Origin: Chitinasiproducens palmae
GTDB lineage: Bacteria > Pseudomonadota > Gammaproteobacteria > Burkholderiales > Burkholderiaceae
Direction: 5' to 3'
DNA: 64,000 nt
Assembly: GCF_900095735.1 (NCBI RefSeq)
Contig: NZ_FNLO01000005.1
Coordinates: 186,001 to 250,000, forward strand
The notes beneath the pieces were generated by a model that saw only the letters and a program-made list of their open reading frames with translations, had not been told where the DNA came from and did no database searches. A program made the translations under genes and the position numbers. Every line of letters begins with the position of its first letter. Position 1 is the stretch's first letter. Positions 36,670-44,739 of the stretch are shown in pieces.

Positions 36670-37038
36670 TCAGCTGCGTCCGACGATCACGCCAAGCAGG
36701 AAGGCGATGCCGGCTGCGGCCGCAACCGTCTCCCACGGACGGTCACGCACGATGCCGTCCGTCGTCGTCAGTGCCGCGCCAACCTTCTCCTTCACGGTCG
36801 ACTGCGTTTCGTCAAACGTGTCCTTGACGTCGTCCAGGCGCCCCTTGATGCGGGACTTCAGATCGTCAAGATCGGTCGAGTCGCTCAGCGACGATTCGAT
36901 GTCGCTCAGAACCGACTTGATGTCGTTCGCCGTATCCTTGCCGGCACGCTTGGCCTTATTGGCCAGCTTCTTGCCGCCCGAAACAGCTTCGTCGATGCCG
37001 TCATCGACCGATTCACCAGCAGCTTTGAATTCACCCAT
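36670..37038 (-). CDS. DUF883-family protein (ElaB/YqjD type)
   Basis: A 122-residue protein with a long charged, probably coiled-coil, stretch (KLANKAKRAGKDTANDIKSV, LDDLKSRIKGRLDDVKDT) and one C-terminal membrane segment (VAAAAGIAFLLGVIVGRS) after the typical RPWETV. This is the layout of the tail-anchored E. coli YqjD/ElaB proteins, which bind ribosomes at the inner membrane in stationary phase. That role is known for relatives and only inferred here. Confidence 0.9.
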   Translation of the reverse strand: MGEFKAAGESVDDGIDEAVSGGKKLANKAKRAGKDTANDIKSVLSDIESSLSDSTDLDDLKSRIKGRLDDVKDTFDETQSTVKEKVGAALTTTDGIVRDRPWETVAAAAGIAFLLGVIVGRS

Positions 37039-37356
37039 GCTCGATCCCCTTGCGTTGATTTTCGTCCGTTGTCGAGAATTGTTTGCGACGCAGCATCCGT
37101 GCCAGCAACGCCTCGCTTGGACGGCGCGTGGCTAGCGGACTGCCCAACAACGCCGAAATATACGCTGACATCGTCCGTTTCGTCGCTCGCAAGGCCGCCG
37201 CGAGCCGCGCGAAGCGTAAGTGATCAGATATCGCGTGACTGTCAGAAGATGCGTTGGATAGCCAGCAACTTAGACACGGTTTGCACTTTCCGGTCATGAA
37301 CGCGTAAGGTTTGCACGGCTCGGCATAGCTTGCCACGGCGCTCCGCGTCCCGGACG
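37039..37356. other. 318-bp stretch without a supported gene
   Basis: The spacer between DUF883 and the MFS transporter gene holds the DUF883 promoter. Long open frames that cross it belong to the shadow of the transporter gene. No hairpin with a T tract is seen after the transporter stop. Confidence 0.4.
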
Positions 37357-38571
37357 TCAGGCATCGGGCCGGGCTGCCCGCACCGTACGCCTCGCGAGGG
37401 CCCACGCCAGCACGGCGCCGCACAGGGAAGCAGCAAGTCCGATCGCGAACACGATCGGATAACCCGCCCGGGCAGCGGCGAAACCGGTGATCGGACCGGT
37501 CAGGCCGTAGGAGATGTCCTGAAACGCAGCGTAGGCGCCAAGTGCCGTGCCGCGGTTTTGCGGCGGCACGCGACTCACCACCAGCGTGCCCAATGCGGGA
37601 AACACCAGCGAGCAGCCGAGTCCGGTTATGGCCGCACCGGCGACGGCCCATGCGAACGAGGGCGCGAGCCACAGCATGGCTTGGCCAACCGCCTCGACCA
37701 GCATCGATACAGTGGCGACCTGGGCGCCGCCGAACCGGTCCGGCAGCCGGCCGAACAGCAGGCGCACCGCAACGAATGCCGCACCGAAGGCGCTCAGCGT
37801 GAGTCCCGCGCCGCTCCAACCGCGCGCATGGAAATACAGCGAGACGAACGCGCCAATCGCGGCGAAGCCGACCCCTTGCAGGCATAGCGCGAAGCCGGCG
37901 GGCGCGATGCGGCCCAATACGCTGCCCAGGCCAATGCGCTTACCGCCAGGTGCGGCGACACCACGCAGGGCCGCGGCCAGGGCGAGGCCGCATACCGCGG
38001 AGGCGACGATGCACGCTGCCACCGCAACGAATCCAAGCGATTGGCCGATCCACAGGCCGAGCGGCGCGCCCACCGCCAAGGCGCCGTACAACGCCGCGCC
38101 CGTCCAGGACATCACCCGCGATGCCTGATGCGCGCCGAGGCTGCCGATCGCCCACGCGAGCATGCCGGTCACGGTGAGGCTTTCGCCGCATCCCATCGCG
38201 AGGCGTCCGACGATCAGCAGCGCAAAGCGCAGGGCGTTCGGCAACGGCAGCAGCGCTACCGCGCCGTAGATCAGACCGGACACGCCGGTCATGCTCAGCC
38301 CGGCGACCATGGCGACCTTGGGCCCACGCTGGTCGGCGATCTTCCCCGTCACACCGCGCGTTAGAACGGTCGCCAGGAACTGGATGCCGACCGCGACTCC
38401 CACCATGACATCCCCGTAGCCGAGCACTTCATGCACGAACAATGGGATGACGGGAAGCGGCAGGCAGATTGTCAGATAGCCGAGCGCCACGGCGGCGCAC
38501 AGGGCGGCGAGTTTGCCAGTGCCGTCATGGTGCGGCGTGCCGCGCGAAGCGGCCGGGGTCGAATCAGTCAT
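37357..38571 (-). CDS. MFS transporter, YfcJ/YhhS-like
   Basis: A 404-residue, 12-segment major facilitator. The start at 38571 gives MTDSTPAASRGTPHHDGTGK and then the first segment LAALCAAVALGYLTICLPLP; the longer upstream frame lacks similarity. The loop 2-3 motif is GVTGKIADQRGPKVAMVAG (a variant of GxLaDrxGrr), and FGRLPDRFGGAQVATVSM repeats it between segments 8 and 9. YfcJ and YhhS export small organic molecules. It is 109 bases downstream of another exporter gene on the same strand, so they may be co-transcribed. Confidence 0.88.
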   Translation of the reverse strand: MTDSTPAASRGTPHHDGTGKLAALCAAVALGYLTICLPLPVIPLFVHEVLGYGDVMVGVAVGIQFLATVLTRGVTGKIADQRGPKVAMVAGLSMTGVSGLIYGAVALLPLPNALRFALLIVGRLAMGCGESLTVTGMLAWAIGSLGAHQASRVMSWTGAALYGALAVGAPLGLWIGQSLGFVAVAACIVASAVCGLALAAALRGVAAPGGKRIGLGSVLGRIAPAGFALCLQGVGFAAIGAFVSLYFHARGWSGAGLTLSAFGAAFVAVRLLFGRLPDRFGGAQVATVSMLVEAVGQAMLWLAPSFAWAVAGAAITGLGCSLVFPALGTLVVSRVPPQNRGTALGAYAAFQDISYGLTGPITGFAAARAGYPIVFAIGLAASLCGAVLAWALARRTVRAARPDA

Positions 38572-38680
38572 CGGTGTGGGTGTGGAAGGGCAGAACGGCT
38601 GGACGACGTTCGCCTTGCAAGGAAAGGTCGGTTGTCCCGTCGGGGAGGGTGGAGCGCGTAGGCTCGCTGCGGCACGGCCC

Positions 38681-40153
38681 TCATGTCCGCGTACCGAGCG
38701 TTGCGCCGGCATCGCGTGGCAAGCGGACATAGGCGGGCAGCGACGTCAGCGCGAGCAAGGCGACAAGCACGAAGGCGACACGGAAGTCCCCGACGGGGTG
38801 CCCGACCCCGCTGTCGGAAGCGAGGCTGCCTTCGCGCAGCCAGGCGGCCCCGTTCAGCGCCAGCGCGCCGAACGCGACCCCCAATCCCATCGACAGTTGC
38901 TGGGCGGTGCTGAACAGCGTATTGGCGCCTGCCATCTCGGACTTCGGCACGTCGGCAAAGGCGAGCGTATTGAGACAGGTGAATTGCATCGAACGCGTCA
39001 GGCCACAGGCCAGCATGACGAGCAGGATGAACGGCAGCGGCGTCGCGGGAGAGAGCAGAGCGCACGCACACGCGCTCAGCGCGACGCCCACCGTATTCAC
39101 GATCAAGACACGTCGAAAGCCGAAGCGCCGCAGGATCGGCGTGACGAAAGTCTTCATGCCGAGATTGCCAGCCGTCAGCGCGAAGAACAGCAAGCCGGAG
39201 CGGAACGCGCTCATGCCAAAACCGACCTGGAACAGCAGCGGCACCAGAAACGGCGCGACGCCGATGGCAGTACGCGTCAGCGAGCCCGCGACCACGCTGA
39301 CCGAGAAGGAAGGCAGACGCAGCGCCGACAGTTGAAGAATCGGCTGCGGACTGCGTCTGGCATGTCGCACCGTGGCCCAAAGCGCCGTCGCACCCACTCC
39401 GATGCACGCGCTTCCGGCCGCCAACAACGGTTTCGGCTGGCCAAGCGCTTCGACCCCGGCCATCACGCCGAACAGCCCGATACCTGAGAGGAGCAGCCCG
39501 GCAGCGTCGAGACGCGGCGGTGCGTTGGCGCGGTCGTTCGCGATGAGGCGCCACGCGAGTACGCCACCCACCGCGCCGAGCGGGAGATTGAGCAGAAACA
39601 CCCAGCGCCACGATGCGTAGGTGGTAATCAGGCCACCGAGCGGCGGCGCCACGACTGGCGCGACCAGGGCGGGCCAGGTGATCAACGCGATCACCCGCAT
39701 CAGGTCCGCCTTGGGCGCGGATCGAATCACCGCCAGCCTGCCCACAGGCGTCATCAACGCGCCGCCGAAGCCTTGCACGACGCGGCACGTCACGAACATC
39801 GCCAGGTCGTCGCTGAGCGCGCAGCCCAGCGACGCGACGGTGAATACCGCGATGGCGGCAACGAAAACGTCGCGCGTGCCGAAGCGGTCGGCTGCCCAGC
39901 CACTGGCCGGGATGAATACCGCGAGGGTCAGCAGGTAGGCGCTCATGCCGAGGCCTGCCGTGCTCGACGGCACGCCAAAGGTCGATGCAATTGCCGGCAG
40001 CGCCGTCGAGATGACGGTGCCGTCCAGATTTTCCATGAACAGGGCGGCAGCAACCAGGAGCGGAACGAGACGAGCCGGGGCGGGCATGGGTGTATCGGAA
40101 AGCGGGAGCGCACTCGCCGCGCATGCGACGACGGCGTGCATCAGGCGCGACAT
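38681..40153 (-). CDS. MFS transporter, DHA2 (EmrB/QacA-like) drug exporter
   Basis: A protein of about 490 residues. The first segment (LVPLLVAAALFMENLDGTVI) carries the family motif D1 LDxTVVNVALP in variant form LDGTVISTALP. The motif A loop is GWAADRFGTRDVFVAAI, and motif C is PALVAPVVAPPLGGLI. Fourteen segments are expected. The start given is ATG 40153; the ATG at 40087 (MPAPARLVPLLVAAA) would give a more usual short N-terminus, and neither has a strong ribosome binding site. It is divergent from the phosphoesterase gene. Confidence 0.88.
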   Translation of the reverse strand: MSRLMHAVVACAASALPLSDTPMPAPARLVPLLVAAALFMENLDGTVISTALPAIASTFGVPSSTAGLGMSAYLLTLAVFIPASGWAADRFGTRDVFVAAIAVFTVASLGCALSDDLAMFVTCRVVQGFGGALMTPVGRLAVIRSAPKADLMRVIALITWPALVAPVVAPPLGGLITTYASWRWVFLLNLPLGAVGGVLAWRLIANDRANAPPRLDAAGLLLSGIGLFGVMAGVEALGQPKPLLAAGSACIGVGATALWATVRHARRSPQPILQLSALRLPSFSVSVVAGSLTRTAIGVAPFLVPLLFQVGFGMSAFRSGLLFFALTAGNLGMKTFVTPILRRFGFRRVLIVNTVGVALSACACALLSPATPLPFILLVMLACGLTRSMQFTCLNTLAFADVPKSEMAGANTLFSTAQQLSMGLGVAFGALALNGAAWLREGSLASDSGVGHPVGDFRVAFVLVALLALTSLPAYVRLPRDAGATLGTRT

Positions 40154-40476
40154 AATCGCGCACGTGTCGCATCGTACTCTCGATCGTGGCTGGCCGTCAG
40201 TGGCGGGGCGGGCCTGAGGCGCGCAGTCACCGGCGCCTTGAAACGACCGCGGTACCCCGCGCGCCGATCGCCGAGCGCCGCGCCCCGCGCCTGGTCTCGC
40301 CTGCTTCGTCGATGCAGGCCCGTCTTGTGCGTCTACGCGCCGGCCCTCGGTCGTAATTGCCAGTCTCATGGTCCGGCGCTCACCGCTTTACGATCGTGTC
40401 GCCGTCCATGCCCTATTGTCGTTGCGATATACGACACATGCGGGCTGTTTCGCCTGCCCGCTCTTCAAAGGAACCC
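40154..40476. other. Divergent promoter region
   Basis: The 323 bases separate the exporter and phosphoesterase genes. No operator palindrome or small gene is evident. Confidence 0.4.
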
Positions 40477-41619
40477 ATGCGTCGCGCCTTCCTGTACCGC
40501 ATCGTGCTGATTGGCACTGTTCTTCATTTCTATGTGGGTATCCGGCTGATACCGGCGTTGTTCGATAGCGGGCCGGTGCGCACGCTGGCGTGGCTGTATC
40601 TGCTGATATCCCTGGTCACCATTCCGTTGGGCGCGCGCGGGCGCAGCTTTGCCCGCACGCCAGCGCGATTGGGCGTGGTCATCACCGGACTGGTCGCAAT
40701 GGGATGTTTCTCGACGCTGCTGCTCCTCACATTCGCCCGTGATCTGTTCCTGTTGCTTGCCGCCGGTTGGGACTTCCTGACCGGAGCCGACTGGTTGTCG
40801 CGCGTTGAGACGAGTAGTGCCACCGCCGTTCTGCTGCTGACTGCCGCGCTTTCGATGTGGGCACTGTACTGCGCTCGGCGAGCGCCGCCGATACGACGCG
40901 TGCGGATACCGATCGAGGGGTTGCCGCCAGGATTCGAGGGCTTTTCAATCGCGCAGATCAGCGACCTGCACGTCGGGCCGACGATCCGCCGTCCCTACGT
41001 CGAGCGTGTCGTGAAGGCCGTCAACGCGCTGGGCGCCGACGTTGTCGCATTCACCGGTGACGCGATTGACGGCAGCGTTGCGCAATTGGCCAGTGATACG
41101 GCGCCGCTTTCCAAACTTCACGCGCGCGAAGGCGTTTTCTTCGTGACCGGCAATCACGAATACTATTCAGGCGCCGCTCCATGGATCGCGCGTTTTCGCG
41201 AATTGGGAATGCGGGTCCTGCTCAATGAACATGTGGTCCTGAGCCGTGGTACCGACGAACTGATCCTCGCGGGTATCACCGATTACTCGGCGGGCCATTT
41301 CAACCCGGTGGACGCGAGTGACCCTGTAAAGGCGCTGTCCGGCGGACCCGACACCACGGCCATTCTGCTCGCGCATCAGCCATTAAGTGCGCCAGCAGCC
41401 GCACGAGCCGGCTTTTCTCTGCAAATATCAGGACATACCCACGGCGGTCAACTTTTTCCGTGGAACTTCGTTGTTAAGGTGCAGCAGCCATTTGTCGCCG
41501 GTTTGGACCGGGTGGATGGAATGCTGGTGTACATAAGCCGAGGGACCGGCTATTGGGGACCGCCGATGCGCTTGTTTGCGCCGTCGGAGATCACCCTGCT
41601 AATCCTCTCGCGCGCGTGA
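40477..41619 (+). CDS. Membrane-anchored metallophosphoesterase
   Basis: A 380-residue protein. The start at 40477 follows AAAGGAAC. Four hydrophobic segments fill residues 1-130 (for example RIVLIGTVLHFYVGIRLIPA and FLLLAAGWDFL). The catalytic domain follows with all calcineurin-like metal motifs: AQISDLHVGP, VAFTGDAIDG, VTGNHEYYSG, LAHQP and SGHTHGGQLFPW. Related proteins (YkuE/YaeI type) are cyclic-nucleotide or phospholipid-linked phosphodiesterases; YaeI hydrolyses UDP-2,3-diacylglucosamine-like or phosphodiester substrates. The exact substrate is unknown. Confidence 0.92.
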   Translation: MRRAFLYRIVLIGTVLHFYVGIRLIPALFDSGPVRTLAWLYLLISLVTIPLGARGRSFARTPARLGVVITGLVAMGCFSTLLLLTFARDLFLLLAAGWDFLTGADWLSRVETSSATAVLLLTAALSMWALYCARRAPPIRRVRIPIEGLPPGFEGFSIAQISDLHVGPTIRRPYVERVVKAVNALGADVVAFTGDAIDGSVAQLASDTAPLSKLHAREGVFFVTGNHEYYSGAAPWIARFRELGMRVLLNEHVVLSRGTDELILAGITDYSAGHFNPVDASDPVKALSGGPDTTAILLAHQPLSAPAAARAGFSLQISGHTHGGQLFPWNFVVKVQQPFVAGLDRVDGMLVYISRGTGYWGPPMRLFAPSEITLLILSRA

Positions 41620-41966
41620 GCGGGCGGGCGGACTTAAGCGAGCCTCCTAGCGCCTGGACGAGCGATGATTTCGGGCCCCATCCCGCAGATATCAACTGCT
41701 ACACCTAAGTGACACAGTTATTGCCTTCTTTATCACCTACGATATAGAACTATCTTGGGGAGTTTAGCCTAGGCAATAAATGACAATCTGCAAGGAATGC
41801 GCCGCTTCAGCATTGTGAGTAATTAATTCATCCGATGAATTAGCGGTGGTAACACTTTTTTTATAAGCCACCGGCGATGGTTGTCGATTTAATGTAACAT
41901 TGCCGGACATTTAATTGAGAAGTGATGATCGCGTGATCATCTTTGAAAACGAGGACCGTAAAAACC
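41620..41966. promoter_or_regulatory. AT-rich upstream region of the H-NS gene
   Basis: This 347-base region is much richer in A and T than its surroundings, particularly from 41700 to 41940. It contains an 8-bp palindrome TAATTCAT-CCG-ATGAATTA at 41824-41842 and a T8 run near 41856. Such sequence is a favoured H-NS target, so self-regulation of the gene downstream is likely. The exact promoter boxes cannot be fixed. Confidence 0.55.
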
Positions 41967-42260
41967 ATGCCTTCTTACAAGGAGCTGCTGGCGCAGCGCG
42001 AAGAATTGGAAAAGCAGATCGAAGCCGCGCGTAGCAAGGAATTCGATACCGTCGTTGCTGACATCAAACAGAAGATCGAGTTCTACGGCATCACTGCGGC
42101 CGATCTTGGCATGGGCGCTAAATCGAAAACGGCTGAAAAGCGGCCGCGTAACAGCGTCGCCCCGAAATACCGCGATCCGAAGAGCGGAGCAACCTGGTCC
42201 GGCCGCGGCAAGCCGCCGCGTTGGATTGCCGGCAAAAATCGGGACGAGTACACGATCTAA
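41967..42260 (+). CDS. H-NS family nucleoid-associated protein
   Basis: A 97-residue H-NS protein. The start at 41967 (MPSYKELLAQREELEKQIEA) follows GAGGACC. The N-terminal half is a coiled-coil dimerisation region; the C-terminal half is the DNA-binding domain ending KYRDPKSGATWSGRGKPPRW, with the conserved R-G-x-P-P-W core (GRGKPPRW). This compact form, of the BpH3/HvrA type, is common in Burkholderia, which carry several copies. It silences AT-rich, often foreign, genes; the region upstream and the exopolysaccharide locus are plausible targets. Confidence 0.95.
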   Translation: MPSYKELLAQREELEKQIEAARSKEFDTVVADIKQKIEFYGITAADLGMGAKSKTAEKRPRNSVAPKYRDPKSGATWSGRGKPPRWIAGKNRDEYTI

Positions 42261-42571
42261 CGGCAACGCGACAGTCATCGCGGGGGGCCGCTACAACGAG
42301 CGCGTCACGGGGAGGCGCCAACGATGTGACGGATGCGAATTGACACCGGCCATGCACGGATGAGGGGCGGATGACCGCCTGGTCAGCTGGACAGTAGGGT
42401 CGAAGCCGTTGAAAGGCCGCAGGCGAGCATTCGTCTGCGGCCTTTTTGCATGGTCGCGACCTTCCGCTGGAGGCGGCGGTGCTCCCTTGTTGCGTCCGGC
42501 CGCTTGAATCGCATCAGAAATGGATGCGGACCGACTGCACGTGTCGGCGCAAAAGTTGCCAGGAGACGGTT
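42261..42571. other. Spacer between H-NS and CDF genes with a terminator
   Basis: The terminator at 42411-42447 lies in this spacer. The rest holds the presumed promoter of the CDF gene. No small gene is supported. Confidence 0.4.
42411..42447 (+). terminator. Intrinsic terminator downstream of the H-NS gene
   Basis: A stem AAAGGCCGCAG / CTGCGGCCTTT with an inner CGA / TCG extension around the loop GCAT, followed by TT. It lies about 150 bases after the H-NS stop. Confidence 0.9.
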
Positions 42572-43753
42572 ATGGGATTCGAACGGAGCGAGGGCATGCG
42601 CGAGTGCACTGCACCCAATGGCGTCGGGCAGCGCGAGAAGCAGGCCGTCGCCGTGACCACCACCGTGGTCAGCATCGTCGTCAATGCCCTGCTGGTAGCA
42701 CTGCAGATTGGCGTTGGCATGGTCGCGCAGTCGCAAGCGCTGATTGCCGACGGCATCCATTCGCTGACCGATATCGTGTCCGATGGCATCGTCCTGCTCG
42801 CCAGCCGTCACAGTGGCGCGGCACCAGACAGGGATCATCAATACGGTCACAACCGCTACGAAACGATCGCATCACTGTTTGTCGGCCTGCTGTTGCTTGC
42901 GGTGGCGGTCGGCATGCTGATTCGCGCCGCGACCCGCTTCGCGCACCCAGGCGGGATTCCCACGGTTCATTACAGCGCCTTTGCCGTCGCGTTGGCGGTC
43001 ATTGCGGCCAAGGAGGGGCTGTTCCGGTACATGCTGCATCGCGCGCGGCAGGTCGGCTCGAGCCTGTTGATCGCCAACGCGTGGCACGCCCGCTCGGATG
43101 CGGCATCCTCCTTGATCGTCGCGCTTGGGGTGGGCGGCAGCCTGCTCGGCCTGCCGATCTTCGATCCGCTGGCGGCCGCCGTCGTCGGCGTCCTGGTCGG
43201 GCGGATCGGTGCGCGGTTCGCGTGGGCGGCAGCGCAAGACCTGGCCGATCGCGCGGTCGATCCCGAGGAAAGCGGGCGCATCGAGAACCTGATTGCGACG
43301 AGTCCTGGCGTGCGAGACGTCCATGCGCTGCGTACGCGTCGCATGGGCGACTTCTCGATCGTGGATGCGCACGTACTGGTCGACCCGATGATCAGCGTGT
43401 CTGAAGGCCACTACGTTGCCGAACAAGTGCGGACACGATTGCTGGCCTCGCCCGGGATCCTCGACGCACTGATCCACATCGACCCGGAAACGGACGGTGC
43501 TGGCGAGCCGAACAACACCGTGCCACGTGCCGTCCTGCGGGCCTACGCACAGGAAGCGCTGGTGCCGCTCGGTCATCGTCTGAGCGATCTGACCGTGCAT
43601 TACCTGCGCTCGGGGACTGTGGTGGATTTATTCCTCGACCACCCACGGGGGCATGCCGCCGTGTCCACAGCATGCGCTGCAGCATGGGCACGAGCATGGA
43701 ACGTCAAGACGGTCAGGGTGTTCGCGGTCTGGGCAACTGACGACGGCAAATAA
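42572..43753 (+). CDS. Cation diffusion facilitator (CDF) family metal transporter
   Basis: A 393-residue CDF exporter. The ATG at 42572 follows AGGAGA at 42561. Six membrane segments are expected in residues 25-230. The metal site is formed by IADGIHSLTDIVSD in segment 2 and NAWHARSDAASSLIV in segment 5, giving the D-H/D pattern of zinc, cobalt or iron exporters. A cytoplasmic ferredoxin-like domain follows (GVRDVHALRTRRMGDFSIVD, then HVLVDPMISV), with about 100 further residues, longer than the usual ~300-residue family member. The metal preference cannot be decided. Confidence 0.9.
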   Translation: MGFERSEGMRECTAPNGVGQREKQAVAVTTTVVSIVVNALLVALQIGVGMVAQSQALIADGIHSLTDIVSDGIVLLASRHSGAAPDRDHQYGHNRYETIASLFVGLLLLAVAVGMLIRAATRFAHPGGIPTVHYSAFAVALAVIAAKEGLFRYMLHRARQVGSSLLIANAWHARSDAASSLIVALGVGGSLLGLPIFDPLAAAVVGVLVGRIGARFAWAAAQDLADRAVDPEESGRIENLIATSPGVRDVHALRTRRMGDFSIVDAHVLVDPMISVSEGHYVAEQVRTRLLASPGILDALIHIDPETDGAGEPNNTVPRAVLRAYAQEALVPLGHRLSDLTVHYLRSGTVVDLFLDHPRGHAAVSTACAAAWARAWNVKTVRVFAVWATDDGK

Positions 43754-43884
43754 ACAACGATTTCGGAAAAAAATGCGTCAACTTCTTGTTGGTGACACCG
43801 TTAACAGCATCATGCGGTAATGTTGACTCTGCCGCATGAGGTGCGGGTAAAAAATACCGAGTTCCGTTCCGATCGGAGGGCGTC

Positions 43885-44028
43885 ATGCCTGGGGTGATGC
43901 AAGTCGCGTTGTACTGGCTGGGGGCAAATGGTGTAGTCGTGGCAGTGGCGTGCCTGCGTGCGGGCACGCGGGCCTTCATCGCGCATAGAGCTGTACCGAC
44001 CGGGGGAATGAGTCAGGCGCAGGCCTGA
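43885..44028 (+). CDS. Small hydrophobic protein (47 aa), strong ribosome binding site
   Basis: A 47-codon frame from ATG 43885 to TGA 44026-44028. The site GGAGGG lies 4 to 9 bases before the ATG, close to the ideal Shine-Dalgarno pattern. The product starts MPGVMQVALYWLGANGVVVA, followed by VACLRAGTRAF, so residues 4-26 could form one membrane segment, with a basic patch after it. No family is recognised. It lies between the CDF gene and the convergent Lrp gene. An overlapping frame on the minus strand has no such site. Confidence 0.5.
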   Translation: MPGVMQVALYWLGANGVVVAVACLRAGTRAFIAHRAVPTGGMSQAQA

Positions 44029-44056
44029 CGCCACAGCCGAACGCAGCTGCCGTTCT

Positions 44057-44515
44057 CTAAAGCGGCAGCTGCGTATCGAACTTCACCTCGCGCAGCACGA
44101 CGCTCGTGCGCACTTGCGCGACGGCGGGCAGATTGAATAACCGGGCGTGCAAGAACGCGTCATACGCCTTGATGTCAGCGGCAACGATCTTCAGGATGTA
44201 ATCCGCTTCGCCGGTCGTGCTGTAGCACTCGGTCACCTCGGGGCAGGCGGCAATCTCGCGTTCGAATGATTCGACGCCCCCTTCGTGATGACGGGTCAAG
44301 TGGATGTGCGCCAGCGCACAGATATGGAGGCCCAGCTTTTCCCGGTCAAGCAGAGCCGTGTAGCGCTGTATGACGCCGCTTTGCTCCATTTCCTTGATTC
44401 GACGCCAACACGGCGTGCTGGATAAACCGACGCTGTCGGATATCTCCTGCACCGACTGACGCGCATCGCGCTGCAGCAGACGCAAAATCTTCTTCGAAAA
44501 GGAATCGAGGTTCAT
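44057..44515 (-). CDS. Lrp/AsnC-family transcriptional regulator
   Basis: A 152-residue feast/famine regulator. The start at 44515 gives MNLDSFSKKILRLLQRDARQ. The helix-turn-helix is VQEISDSVGLSSTPCWRRIK, and the C-terminal RAM ligand domain contains EVTECYSTTGEADYILKIVA, the conserved effector loop. Such proteins sense amino acids. Convergent orientation with the small ORF and CDF genes gives no clear target; genes upstream on the minus strand belong to mannose metabolism. Confidence 0.93.
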   Translation of the reverse strand: MNLDSFSKKILRLLQRDARQSVQEISDSVGLSSTPCWRRIKEMEQSGVIQRYTALLDREKLGLHICALAHIHLTRHHEGGVESFEREIAACPEVTECYSTTGEADYILKIVAADIKAYDAFLHARLFNLPAVAQVRTSVVLREVKFDTQLPL

Positions 44516-44739
44516 CCCGGCGTCCTGAGTCAATGTCTCTCATTGGCAGCTTATACAATGAGAAAACATCCTCAAAGCGAAACACCTCGCTTGTACGGCA
44601 AGAACCTCTTCAAAAGATCGCGTCGGACCCGCTGGCGCCGGTCGCCGGATGCTCCGGTCAGGGTAGCCAGGGGCGCCAAAGCCAACGGCTGACTCACAAA
44701 GTCATATTGCAAGACCGCAGCCGATCCGCGCGTTTGGCA

